DNA of 64,000 nt from RPQJ01 sp963707145. GTDB taxonomy: Bacteria > Pseudomonadota > Gammaproteobacteria > Steroidobacterales > Steroidobacteraceae. Below, one piece after another: positions 1-8,545 of the stretch. The DNA lies in the NCBI GenBank assembly GCA_963707145.1, contig CAVPOQ010000007.1, positions 437,754 through 501,753 of the forward strand. The letters run 5' to 3'. Numbering within the stretch: the stretch's first letter is position 1; every line of letters begins with the position of its first letter. The notes below the pieces were generated by a model, which ran no database searches, was not told the DNA's origin, and saw only the letters and a program-made list of their open reading frames with translations. Both the position numbers and the translations under genes were made by a program.

Positions 1-1
1 G

Positions 2-508
2 CGATTCCTCGTGAAGGAAGGCTACGCAGATCCAGAGCGCGTGTTCGCTTCGGGCCGCAGCGCCGGCGGGCTGCTGGTGGGAGCCGTGGTGAACCAGGCG
101 CCGCAGGACTACCGGGCGATCGTCACGCAGGTGCCGTTCGTCGACGCGGTCACGACGATGCTCGACGACTCCATCCCGCTCACGACCAACGAGTACGACG
201 AGTGGGGCAACCCGAACGAGAAGTCCTACTACGAATACATGCTCTCGTATTCCCCCTACGACAACGTGGAGCGCAAGGCCTACCCGGCCATGCTCGTGAC
301 CACGGGACTCTGGGACAGCCAGGTGCAGTACTTCGAGCCCGCCAAGTGGGTGGCGCGGCTGCGGCGGCTCAAGACCGACGACCACCCGCTGCTGTTCCGC
401 GTGGACATGGAGGGCGGGCACGGCGGCAGGTCGGGTCGGTTCCAGCGCTACCGCGAGCAGGCCGAGGAGTACGCGTTCCTGCTCGACCAGGCCGGCATCC
501 GGGAATAG
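2..508 (+). CDS. ptrB: Oligopeptidase B-like S9 serine peptidase (C-terminal part)
   Basis: C-terminal catalytic part of a prolyl-oligopeptidase-family serine peptidase, most like oligopeptidase B (protease II, S9A), which cleaves short peptides after Arg or Lys. The 5' end lies left of the window and the frame is open from base 2. The nucleophile Ser (AGC at 59-61) sits in GRSAGG; the family usually has GGSAGG, so an Arg precedes the Ser here. The Asp is in GLWDSQV and the His in GGHGG, in alpha/beta-hydrolase order. The EYDEWGNP segment is also typical of oligopeptidase B. The gene ends in TAG and faces the convergent M3 peptidase gene 57 bases away. The choice of oligopeptidase B over another S9 member rests on these motifs only. 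Confidence 0.85.
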   Translation, partial: RFLVKEGYADPERVFASGRSAGGLLVGAVVNQAPQDYRAIVTQVPFVDAVTTMLDDSIPLTTNEYDEWGNPNEKSYYEYMLSYSPYDNVERKAYPAMLVTTGLWDSQVQYFEPAKWVARLRRLKTDDHPLLFRVDMEGGHGGRSGRFQRYREQAEEYAFLLDQAGIRE

Positions 509-565
509 GGGACCTGCACCGACTGTCGGGCGACCGACCGCAGCCTGGCGAAGGTCCGCGGATTC

Positions 566-2738
566 CTATTTCGAGCCCGTGGCGGCGGGTGCGGCGGGCG
601 CCGGCACCGGGAAGCCGCGCTTGCGCATCAGCGGCGCGATCTGCGCGTCACGGCCGCGGAAGGCCCGGTAGCCCTCGGCAGGGTCCACGGTGTTGCCCAC
701 CGAGAAGACGTGGTCGCGCAAGCGCTTCGCGACCGCCTTGTCCCAGGGCCCCCCTGCCTCCGTGAACGCTTCCCAGGCGTCGGCGGTCAGCGTGTCCGAC
801 CACAGGTAGCTGTAGTAGCCGGCCGAATATCCGTCGCCGCCGAACACGTGCGTGAACTGCGGCGTGCGATGGCGCATCACGATCTCGGGCGGCATGCCGA
901 GCGCGGCCAGCGTCTCGCGCTCGAAGCGGTCGGGGTCGATCGCCTGCTCGCCCGCGAGGTGCAGCTTCATGTCGACCAGTGCGCTCGAGAGGTACTCGAC
1001 GGTGTCGAAACCCTGGTTGAACGTGTCCGCGTTGCGGATCTTCGCCACCAGCGCCGCAGGGATCGGCTTGCCGGTCTGGTAGTGGAGCGCGTAGCGGTCG
1101 AGGATCTCCGGAGTCGAGAGCCAGTGCTCGAGCACCTGCGAGGGGAACTCGACGTAGTCGCGCGCCACGCGCGTGCCGGACACCGACGGGTAGTTCACGT
1201 TCGAACTCAGGCCGTGCAGCGCGTGGCCGAACTCGTGGAACAGCGTCTCGGCATCCTTCCAGCTGATCAGCACCGGCTCGCCGGGCTTGCCCTTCACGAA
1301 ATTGGAGTTGTTCGAGACGATGGTCTTCACCTCGCCATCGAAGCGCTCCTGCACCCGGTAGGCGTTCATCCACGCGCCCGAGCGCTTGCCCTTGCGGGCG
1401 TAGGGGTCGAAGTACCACAGGCCCACGAGCCTGCCCTGCGGGTCGGTCACCTCCCAGACGCGCACGTCGGGGTGGTAGACGGACACCTTCGCCGGGTCCG
1501 CCGGCTTGAAGTGGAAGCCAAACAGCTCGCGCGCCATGTAGAACATGCCCTCGCGCAGGTTCTCGAGCTGCATGTAGGGCGTGATCTCGGTCTCGTCGAG
1601 GTCGTACTTCGACTTGCGCACCTTCTCCGAGTAGTAGCGATAGTCCCAGGGCGCGATCCTGATCCCGCCGCCTTCCCGGTCGGCGATGGCCTGCATGTCG
1701 GCCACTTCCTCGTGCACGCGGGCCACGGCCGGCGGCCACACTTCTTCCATGAGCCGCATGGCGCGCGCCGGCTCCTTGGCCATCGCGTTCTCGAGACGCC
1801 AGTGCGCGTGCGTCGGGAAGCCGAGCAGCTTCGCGCGCTTCGCCCGCAGCAGCAGGATCTCCGTGATGATCGCGTTGTTGTCTGTGGCGCCGCCGTTGTC
1901 GCCGCGGTCGACGAACATGCGCCACGCCTTCTCGCGCAGGTCGCGGCGCTCGGAGTACGTGAGGAATGGCTCGATGCTCGAGCGCGTGTTGGCGATGATC
2001 CACTTGCCCTGCTGGCCGCGGCTCTCGGCAACTTGTGCCGCGCCCGCGCGTACCGAGTCTGGCAGCCCGGCCAGGTCGGCCTCGCTCTCGATGACGATCT
2101 GGCGGTCGTTCTCGTCGGCCAGCACGTTCTGGCCGAACTTCGTGTAGAGGCCTGCCAGCGCCTGGTTGATCTCGGAGAGCTGTCGCTTGGCCTCGGGGTC
2201 GAGCTTTGCGCCGGAGCGCACGAAGTTCGTGTAGTAGAGCCAGGTGAGCCGCTGCTGCTCCGGCGTGAGGCCCGAGCTCTCGCGCGCCTCGTACACCGCG
2301 GCGATGCGCTTGAACAGCGCCTCGTTCTGCGCAATTCGGTCGCGGTGGGCGGCGAGCTTCGGCGCCATCGTGCGCTCGATCGCCTGCACCGCCTCGTCGT
2401 TCAGCGTGGCGCTGTAGATGCCGTAGACGGTCTCGACGCGGTTGAGCGTCCGTCCGGCGCCCTCCATGGCCGCGATCGTGTTCTGGAAGGTGGGCGGCGC
2501 GGGGTCCGCTGCGATGCGCTCGACCTGCGGCGAGCTGTTCCGCCATGCCGGCCTCGAGCCCGGGCTCGAGGTGCGCGACCTTCGCCAGGTCGAAGGGCGG
2601 CACGCCGCCATAGGGACCTGTCCAGGGCGCGAGCAATGGGTTGGTCGAGGCGGGCGCCGGTTCGCTGGCCGCGGCGCTTGCACCGGCGGCCAGGGCTGCG
2701 GCGATGCCGGCACCGGCAATCACGGACTTGAGGGCCAT
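566..2738 (-). pseudogene. dcp: M3 family peptidyl-dipeptidase Dcp, frameshifted near its N-terminus
   Basis: Zinc metallopeptidase of family M3, like peptidyl-dipeptidase Dcp, which removes C-terminal dipeptides. The ATG at 2738 opens a signal peptide (MALKSVIAGAGIAAALAAGA), followed by the usual start of the mature protein (NPLLAPW, GVPPFD). This frame runs to about 2530. The rest of the family then continues in the next frame (VERIAADPAPPTF to the TAG at 566), including the zinc motif HEFGH in ETLFHEFGHALH. Length 2173 is 1 modulo 3. Removing one G at about 2530 joins the frames as MAEQLAAVERIAADP and gives about 723 residues, normal for an exported Dcp. All else looks intact, so a consensus error is as likely as a real mutation. 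If read as is, translation would end early. Confidence 0.85.
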
Positions 2739-2791
2739 GGAAATCCTCGTGAGTTGGGTTCGATGTGGTGGGTCGGTCGAGCGGCGCGTCC

Positions 2792-3136
2792 TCAGCGGGT
2801 CGCGCCGAAGTGCCGGCGGGCGGTGCCCGAGCGCAGCAGCAGCGCCGCCAACGCCGTGACCGCCGCGACCGCACCGAGGATCGCAAGCAGCCGGCCGTAG
2901 GGGTAGCCGAGGACGGCGCGGGCCGATGCGAACAGCCACGCGGTTCGCAGCCACTCGATCGCACCGAGGGCGAGCACCGCCTGCAGCACGCGACTGGCCC
3001 ACGGGTTGCGCACGGCGAGCAGGCCGGTCATCGCGACGCAGGCCGCCGCGAGCGCCACGAGCCCGGCCCGCCAGAAGTGCGCGGCGAGCAGCAGCAGGCT
3101 CACGGCCGGCAGCAGCAGCGCCGCGAACGCGTTCAC
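2792..3136 (-). CDS. Small hydrophobic membrane protein
   Basis: Predicted integral membrane protein of 114 residues with four hydrophobic segments (about residues 3-20, 24-42, 50-65 and 80-105), a conserved-looking middle (EWLRTAW) and a basic tail. The start chosen is GTG at 3136, which leaves only 5 bases after the stop of the DUF1840 gene, so the two are probably co-transcribed. The first residues after it (VNAFAALLLP) read as the first membrane helix. Similar small proteins beside DUF1840 genes are known only as hypothetical proteins. No enzyme motif is visible and I assign no function. Confidence 0.7.
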   Translation of the reverse strand: MNAFAALLLPAVSLLLLAAHFWRAGLVALAAACVAMTGLLAVRNPWASRVLQAVLALGAIEWLRTAWLFASARAVLGYPYGRLLAILGAVAAVTALAALLLRSGTARRHFGATR

Positions 3137-3141
3137 CGCTC

Positions 3142-3468
3142 TCAGCCTCGCTCCCACATCAGGTCGGAATGACGCGCGATGGCCGTCTCGATCATCTCGA
3201 TGAGCGGCACTGCCCGCATGCGCAGCGTCACGGGCGGCGGCGCGTCCTTGCGCTCGTCCGTCTCCTCCTCGGCCGTCGCCTGGGGCGGCGACGGCAGGTC
3301 GGCCTGCGTCTCGAGCGACCTGCGGAGACTCGCCAGCGCTTCGGGCAGGTCGGGCGCGAGGATCGCGCCGGGCACGGTGCCGGAGTGACCCATGGCCCGC
3401 AGCAGTGCGACGGCGGCGTCGCCGTGCATGGTGAGCGCCCCGGCCCGCGTGGAGAACTTGACGATCAT
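3142..3468 (-). CDS. DUF1840 domain-containing protein
   Basis: Small cytoplasmic protein of 108 residues matching DUF1840: an N-terminal MIVKFSTRAGALTMHGDAA block, the GHSGTVPGAI motif, a variable acidic linker rich in Glu and Pro (about residues 55-80) and a C-terminal helix RMRAVPLIEMIETA. The family is widespread in beta- and gammaproteobacteria and has no known function. It is the first gene of a two-gene minus-strand unit with the small membrane protein downstream. A crotonase gene starts divergently 92 bases away, so 3469-3560 should hold both promoters. Confidence 0.88.
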   Translation of the reverse strand: MIVKFSTRAGALTMHGDAAVALLRAMGHSGTVPGAILAPDLPEALASLRRSLETQADLPSPPQATAEEETDERKDAPPPVTLRMRAVPLIEMIETAIARHSDLMWERG

Positions 3469-3560
3469 GTGGGGATTGCCTCCGCAGCTCAGGTGGGCGG
3501 CGCGAATCCGCCGCCTCGTGCCATGATAACGCCCGGCGATGGTGCGGACGAGGAACCCCG

Positions 3561-4364
3561 ATGCAGTTCGAGAACCTGATCAGCGAGCGCGTGGACGACG
3601 TCGTGACGGTGACGCTCAACCGGCCGGCCAAGCTGAACAGCTTCTCGCTCGGCCTGCTGCAGGACCTGCGCGGCTGCGCGGAGGCGCTGCAGCGCGACCG
3701 CGCCCTGCGGGCCGTGCTGCTCACCGGTGCGGGCCGTGGGTTCTGCGCGGGTGCCGACCTGACCGACCCGGCCTCGGTTCCGGGGCCGGGCCAGTCGATG
3801 GGCCAGTTCATGGCCAGTCGGTTGCGCGGCGAGTACAACGTCGTGGCCGCGCTGTGGTGCAACCTTCAGGTGCCGCTGGTCGTCGGGTTGAACGGCGTCG
3901 CGGCGGGCGCGGGTGCCTCGCTTGCGCTGATGGGCGACATCACGGTCGCGGCGCGCTCGGCGAGCCTGACCTATCTGTTCGCGCCGAAGCTCGGGCTCGC
4001 GCCGGACATGGGTGCGACGCACTTCCTCGCGCGACGCATCGGCGAGGCGCGCGCGCGCGCCTACGCGATGACCGGCGCGCCGATCCCTGCGGAGACCGCG
4101 GAGCGGATCGGGTTGATCGCCGAGTGCGTGGACGACGAGCAGCTGATGCCGCGCGCCAGCGCGCTCGCCAGGGAACTGGCCGCCGCACCGCGGGACGCGC
4201 TGATCGCGGTGCGCCAGCTGATGGCTCGGGCCTGCACGAGTTCGCTGCCCGAGCAGCTCGAGCTCGAGGCGGCGGCGCAGGCGCGCCTCGGCGACACCCC
4301 GGACTTCATCGAGGGGATCGCCGCGTTCCGGCAGAAGCGCCCGCCGCGCTTCGGCGACCGCTGA
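3561..4364 (+). CDS. Enoyl-CoA hydratase/isomerase family protein (crotonase fold)
   Basis: Crotonase-superfamily protein of 267 residues. The CoA-binding and oxyanion-hole regions are clear: GRGFCAGADL (about residues 59-68) and NGVAAGAGASLAL (about 113-125). The loop GLAPDMGATHFLARRIG carries an Asp where PaaG-type isomerases have theirs, while the double-Glu pattern of classical hydratases is not obvious. Isomerase chemistry of the PaaG or enoyl-CoA isomerase kind is therefore more likely than plain hydration. It stands alone on the plus strand and converges on the esterase gene, only 25 bases separating the stops. The substrate cannot be read from sequence; fatty-acyl or phenylacetyl-CoA breakdown are both possible. 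Confidence 0.85.
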   Translation: MQFENLISERVDDVVTVTLNRPAKLNSFSLGLLQDLRGCAEALQRDRALRAVLLTGAGRGFCAGADLTDPASVPGPGQSMGQFMASRLRGEYNVVAALWCNLQVPLVVGLNGVAAGAGASLALMGDITVAARSASLTYLFAPKLGLAPDMGATHFLARRIGEARARAYAMTGAPIPAETAERIGLIAECVDDEQLMPRASALARELAAAPRDALIAVRQLMARACTSSLPEQLELEAAAQARLGDTPDFIEGIAAFRQKRPPRFGDR

Positions 4365-4389
4365 GCCGGGCGACCCGGATCGCCGGGAC

Positions 4390-5121
4390 TCAGGCGTTCT
4401 CGGCGAGGTATTTCGGCAGCATCGCGAGCCACGTGGGCCAGTCGTGGTCGACGCCCGGGCCCCAATCGTCGACGCGGTTCGGGATGCCCCTGGCGCCCAT
4501 CACCCCCGCGAGTCGCCACGACTCCCCGGGATCTTCCCAGCGGCCGGAGCCCGTCGCGAGGATGGCGTAGCGGCGTCGCAGGGCGTCGAGCTGCCAGCTC
4601 TCGCCGAGCCCCGGCAGGAAGTGCAGCGGCGAGGAGTAGTAGAAATCCTCGCTCCAGTCGCCCCCGAGGTAGCCCGTCAGGTCGTAGGTGCCGCTCATGC
4701 CGATTGCGAGCCGGAACGCGTCGGGGTGCCGGCAGAGACTCGCCACGGCGTACAGCGCGCCGTAGGACGCACCTGCGGTGACGATCTCGATGTCGTGGGA
4801 GGCGCAGTCGCTGCGGATCAGCGGCACCACTTCCTCGTACACGTAGGCGTCGAAGAGGTTCTGCACCCGCGAGCTGTACCCGGGCGAGTGCTGCCGCGAG
4901 GTCCAGTGCTGTCCCGCCACGCTGTCCACGGTGTAGACCTTGATGCGGCCGGCGTCGATCAGGCCGGCGAGCGCGCCGATCAGGCCCTGCCGCTCGGGCT
5001 CCTCGATGTCGCCGCCCGCGGTCGGGTACAGCAGTACCGGCGTGCCCCAGTGTCCCCAGCGCATCACGCGCGCCGGGCAGGGCAGGCGGTGCGTGTGCCA
5101 TCCGAAGAAGTCGCGGCGCAT
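4390..5121 (-). CDS. Esterase-family alpha/beta hydrolase (last gene of ATP-grasp operon)
   Basis: Alpha/beta hydrolase of 243 residues of the esterase D / PF00756 type. The nucleophile elbow is GASYG (VTAGASYGALYA), and a His close to the C-terminus sits in VDHDWPTW. The segment WGHWGTPVLLYPTAGG is the first strand and oxyanion loop. The ATG at 5121 overlaps the TGA of the ATP-grasp gene (TGATG), so translation is probably coupled. It resembles the other esterase of this operon (6391-7545), whose C-terminus has the matching GHNWENW, so the two look like diverged paralogues. No signal peptide is seen, so it is probably cytoplasmic. Substrate unknown; an ester or amide made by the neighbouring ligase is an inference. 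Confidence 0.85.
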   Translation of the reverse strand: MRRDFFGWHTHRLPCPARVMRWGHWGTPVLLYPTAGGDIEEPERQGLIGALAGLIDAGRIKVYTVDSVAGQHWTSRQHSPGYSSRVQNLFDAYVYEEVVPLIRSDCASHDIEIVTAGASYGALYAVASLCRHPDAFRLAIGMSGTYDLTGYLGGDWSEDFYYSSPLHFLPGLGESWQLDALRRRYAILATGSGRWEDPGESWRLAGVMGARGIPNRVDDWGPGVDHDWPTWLAMLPKYLAENA

Positions 5122-6359
5122 CAGGCTCGTCCCTCCGCGGCGCGCCACTGCTGGATGCGCCCGTAGAAGAGTTCCGTGAACGAATCGACCTCGTAGGCGG
5201 GGAACAGCGCGGTCACTTTCTGCCGCACGGCGTCGCGCGCCTGCTCGGTCCCGAAGAACTCGTCCGTGACTGCGTCGAGGTGCGCGAGGTGGCGCACGCA
5301 GAACTCGCCGAAGGCCTCCACGTCGAACGTGCGCCGCGCGATCGCCGCGTAGCGCGCCAGCTTCTCGCGGTAGGGCAGGTCCATGGCGGCGACCTCGAAG
5401 TAGGGCGCCCAGTCGAGGTTGTGGCGCACGCGGCGGCGGGTCGCGGCGCAGAAGATCGCCCAGCGCAGGTTCGCCTTGATGAGCCACGGAAAGTGGTAGT
5501 GCAGCGAGGTGACCTGCGAGTCCGGGCAGGCGTTCGCGAAGTCGATCGGGTGCCACTGGCCCTCGCGCAGCAGCGCCTCGCAGGAGTTGAAGTCCCAGCC
5601 GAAGAACGCGTTGATGGTGAGCGTGATGTCCTCGAGCTCGGCGGCGAGCGCCGGATCGACGAAGTCACGGTCCATGCGGTAGCGGTCATGCAGCGGCGCG
5701 GAGGGATCGTAGTTGACCGCCCGCGTCTGGGGACCGAGGCCGATGCAGCGGACGAAGCGCTCGTACGGGATCACGGCCGACTGCAGGTGCATCAGCTTGG
5801 TGCCGCTGGCGTCGTAGGCGGCGCGCAGCTCGCCTTCGTGGTCCACCTTCGAGACGCCGACCCAGCCGCCGCCGTCGTAGGGCTTCATGAAGAGCGGATA
5901 GCCGATCTGCGCGCCGATCGGGCCAAGGTCGAAAAAGCGCGCGTAGCGCGCGAGCGTGGGCTGCAGATCGGCCGTCTGCTCGTAGGCCTTCGGCGGCAGC
6001 ATCCAGGTGTCCGGCACCTTGAGGCCGAGGCGCATCATCGCGCAGTACGTGGTGTGCTTCTCGTTGGACTGGATGGACCACGGGTTGTTGAAGACGTAGG
6101 TGTCGTTGAGCACCACGGCCTTCTTGATCCACTCGCGGCTGGTGAAGTACCAGTGCGTGAGCCGGTCGACCACGAGGTCGTAGCGCACGGACTGTCGCAA
6201 GTCGAAGGGCTCGATGGTGACGCGGCTCGCCTCGAAGCGGACGATGTCGGCGCCCACGGGGATCGCCAGATCGAGCCGCTTGAGGATCGCCTCGAAGCAG
6301 ATCGGCCAGCAGATGTCGGCGCCGAGCGAGAGCCCTATGTGCCGGGTGACGTGTGCCAA
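5121..6359 (-). CDS. ATP-grasp domain ligase of unknown substrate
   Basis: ATP-grasp enzyme of about 412 residues, expected to join a carboxylate to an amine or similar group through an acyl phosphate. The ATP-loop reads YPLFMKPYDGGGWVGVSKV and the metal-binding end reads HPIDFANACPDSQ. An early block (NPWSIQSNEKHTTYCAMMRL, LKVPDTWMLP) matches the pre-grasp and first Lys region. I chose a TTG start at 6359 because GAGGGAG lies 8 bases upstream and no ATG fits. It is 31 bases below one esterase gene and overlaps the next by its stop codon. It is not a known biosynthetic ligase such as DdlA, RimK or PurK, and the product is unknown. Confidence 0.82.
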   Translation of the reverse strand: MAHVTRHIGLSLGADICWPICFEAILKRLDLAIPVGADIVRFEASRVTIEPFDLRQSVRYDLVVDRLTHWYFTSREWIKKAVVLNDTYVFNNPWSIQSNEKHTTYCAMMRLGLKVPDTWMLPPKAYEQTADLQPTLARYARFFDLGPIGAQIGYPLFMKPYDGGGWVGVSKVDHEGELRAAYDASGTKLMHLQSAVIPYERFVRCIGLGPQTRAVNYDPSAPLHDRYRMDRDFVDPALAAELEDITLTINAFFGWDFNSCEALLREGQWHPIDFANACPDSQVTSLHYHFPWLIKANLRWAIFCAATRRRVRHNLDWAPYFEVAAMDLPYREKLARYAAIARRTFDVEAFGEFCVRHLAHLDAVTDEFFGTEQARDAVRQKVTALFPAYEVDSFTELFYGRIQQWRAAEGRA

Positions 6360-6390
6360 GCGATGACTCCCTCGCGGTCGTTGCCGCGTC

Positions 6391-7545
6391 TTATTCGTAG
6401 ACCATCCACAGCGGCCCCGGGAACAGCCAGGTGAGCGCCGACTGCAGCCGGTCGCGCCAGTTTTCCCAGTTGTGGCCGTCGCGGACCTCCTCGTAGCGTA
6501 CCTCAATGCCGTGGTGGCGCAGCAGCGGCACCAGACTGCGGTTCTCGTAGATCAGCGACTCGTAGATGCCGCAGCAGAGGTACATGCGCTCGGTCGGGCG
6601 GCCCGGGTTGCGGCGGAACTCGTTGACGAAGCGCGCCACCGGATCGAAGGTCGCGGTGCGTCGGTGGTGGCCGATGTCCGAGAACGCGAACGACCCCGAC
6701 TGCAGCACCAGCCGGCCGTAGCTGTCCGGGTGACGCCACGCCGCGTGCAGCGAGGCAACCCCGCCGAAGCTCGCGCCCATCAGGCCGCGGGCGGCGCGAC
6801 TCGGGTGCAGCGGGAAGTCGTGCGCCAGCTGGCGCGGCAGCTCCTCGGCGACGAAGCGGGCATGGCCGTCGTGTCCCGCATACTCGACGAGCCGCTGCGG
6901 CGACTGCGTCAGTGCCACGATCAGCGGCGGGATCTCCAGACGGTGGATCAGGTTGTCCAGCACGGTCTGGAGGCTGGCGTAGCGCAGGTAGTCCCAGCCG
7001 TCATGCACCACCAGCAGCGGATAGCGCCGGCTGCGCCGGAAGCGGGCCGGCACGTACACGCCGACGTGGCGGTCGTCGTCGAGCGCGGCACTCCTGAGCG
7101 CGATGCCGTCCACCGTGCCGGCGCGCGCCGCCGGGTCGGGGAGCGTCCACTCCGGTCGCTCGTAGCCGTGGCCCTGCGCCACGGAGTTGGCGCCGAAGGG
7201 GTCGGCGGCCATGAGTGGATTGAGCGGATCGAGGATCCACTCCTCCTGACCGTCGCGCAGCAGCTCGAACTTGTACTCGATCCGGGAGTTCTCGGGCAGC
7301 TCGACGCGCAGCACCCAGAGGTCCTGCTCGCCGACGCGCTCGAAGGGCTGGCTGGCCGGCAGGCCGTGGATCCAGCAGCGCAGGTTCACCGCGTCCGCGG
7401 CGCCGTGGTAGACGAACGTGACGCCGCCCGGATCGACGATGGGCGAGCGCAATGCAGTGGCGACGGCCGCCACGTGCCGCTGCGCCTCGGTCGGAGCAGG
7501 AGGAGGAGACGGTCCGGTGCCGGCCGGGTCGCGGCGCGGGCTCAT
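6391..7545 (-). CDS. Enterochelin esterase-like protein with N-terminal immunoglobulin-like domain
   Basis: Protein of 384 residues in two parts. Residues about 20-130 look like the E-set / carbohydrate-binding-like fold found in front of Fes-type esterases (VTFVYHGAADAVNLRCWIHG, IEYKFELLRDG). Residues about 150-384 form an alpha/beta hydrolase of the PF00756 esterase type with the elbow GASFGG (LMGASFGGVASL) and a late His in DGHNWENW. There is no signal peptide. ATG at 7545 overlaps the stop of the S51-like gene (ATGA). Fes-type enzymes cut ester-linked siderophores, but nothing else nearby is siderophore-related. An ester or amide product linked to the ATP-grasp ligase is an equal possibility. 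Confidence 0.83.
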   Translation of the reverse strand: MSPRRDPAGTGPSPPPAPTEAQRHVAAVATALRSPIVDPGGVTFVYHGAADAVNLRCWIHGLPASQPFERVGEQDLWVLRVELPENSRIEYKFELLRDGQEEWILDPLNPLMAADPFGANSVAQGHGYERPEWTLPDPAARAGTVDGIALRSAALDDDRHVGVYVPARFRRSRRYPLLVVHDGWDYLRYASLQTVLDNLIHRLEIPPLIVALTQSPQRLVEYAGHDGHARFVAEELPRQLAHDFPLHPSRAARGLMGASFGGVASLHAAWRHPDSYGRLVLQSGSFAFSDIGHHRRTATFDPVARFVNEFRRNPGRPTERMYLCCGIYESLIYENRSLVPLLRHHGIEVRYEEVRDGHNWENWRDRLQSALTWLFPGPLWMVYE

Positions 7546-8474
7546 GGCGTATCTCCCGCTCGAGCGAGCGCGCCGGTCCGTGTCACGCGCTGCGAGCAAG
7601 CGGCGGCGGCAAGCCGGCCGCGCCGCCAAAGCAGTCGGCTGCCGTCGTCGAGCGTGTAGCAGGCCGCGGGCGCGAATCGCCGCGCCAGCAGCGCCAGGCG
7701 TCGCGGATCGGAGGTCGCCAGCCGCGTCGCCGCGTGCGGCAGGAACACGGCGCCGCGGACCAGTCCGAGGCCCGACTCGAACAGCTCCGCATTGCCCGCG
7801 CCCTGCGGCGGACGGTCGTGGAACAGCACGACGCGTTCGGCGACCGCCATGGCGCCCGCCGACCACGCGGCCACGGGTCGGCCGCGCAGCGCGCCTTCCA
7901 GGCCGAACAGGCGCAGCCGGTTGATCAGCACGGCCACGTGACCGCCCGCGATGCAGACCAGCGCGGCCGCCGCGACCAGCCCGGCAAGCTCCGCCTGCTG
8001 GGCCGCGAGGATCGGGCGCCGCGCGGCCGACCAGTGCGCGTCGAAGCGCCGGTGCAGCGCACGGATGTCACGCAGGTGTGCGGCGTCGAGGCGGCGCAGG
8101 TCCGTGATCGCGCCGCGGCGCGCCTTGCGCGCGAGCGGCGAGTCGTCCTCCGACTGCATCAGCTCACGCGCGGCCGCCTTGGCGTGGTCCAGGCGCACCC
8201 GGTAGAGGTCCTGCAGGCGCCGCAGGTCGTTCTGGCGCGCGCGGTGTGCCTCGTGGAGCGCGGCGTCGGCTGCGAACACCGCCTCGGCCCGCTCGTAGAG
8301 GCGCAGGTCGCGCGCGTGCAACCCGAGGTGCTCCTCGAGCGCGCCGAGTTCCCCCTCGCGCTCCTGCCAGCCTGCCGTGATCGTGACCACCGGTCCGTGC
8401 AGGCCGGCAGTCTCCAGGGCGTCGCGGAGGTTGGGCGCGCGAAACTGCGGCCCCAGCAGCAGGACGTCGTGCAT
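7542..8474 (-). CDS. Type 1 glutamine amidotransferase-like / peptidase S51-like protein
   Basis: Protein of about 310 residues related to peptidase E / cyanophycinase (family S51), which use a Ser nucleophile in a class I glutamine-amidotransferase-like fold. The nucleophile is seen in AAWSAGAMAVAE. The preceding strand and loop are ALVCIAGGHVAVLINRL, followed by VLFHDRPPQGAGN, where the His may serve the active site. Residues about 45-170 are helical and charged, an insertion longer than in peptidase E. The start at 8474 (MHDVLLLGP) puts the first strand at the N-terminus; an ATG at 8513 is the alternative. It is the first gene of the ATP-grasp/esterase operon. S51 relatives hydrolyse Asp-containing peptides or cyanophycin; the true substrate is unknown. 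Confidence 0.78.
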   Translation of the reverse strand: MHDVLLLGPQFRAPNLRDALETAGLHGPVVTITAGWQEREGELGALEEHLGLHARDLRLYERAEAVFAADAALHEAHRARQNDLRRLQDLYRVRLDHAKAAARELMQSEDDSPLARKARRGAITDLRRLDAAHLRDIRALHRRFDAHWSAARRPILAAQQAELAGLVAAAALVCIAGGHVAVLINRLRLFGLEGALRGRPVAAWSAGAMAVAERVVLFHDRPPQGAGNAELFESGLGLVRGAVFLPHAATRLATSDPRRLALLARRFAPAACYTLDDGSRLLWRRGRLAAAACSQRVTRTGALARAGDTP

Positions 8475-8545
8475 GTGCGGAGTTTGGCCGAAGCGGCGCA
8501 GGCTGGATACCATCGGCCGCCCAGCGCCCGAGGAGAGACCGAGCC

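Noticed and set aside
4365..4389. Hairpin between the convergent crotonase and esterase genes
   Set aside because: CCGGGCGA and TCGCCGGG pair over only about five bases with a slip, and there is no U-run; too weak to list.
6391..7545. Siderophore (enterochelin) hydrolysis as the function of the Fes-like esterase
   Set aside because: No siderophore synthesis or uptake gene is near; the TonB receptor is 14 kb away and not linked to it.
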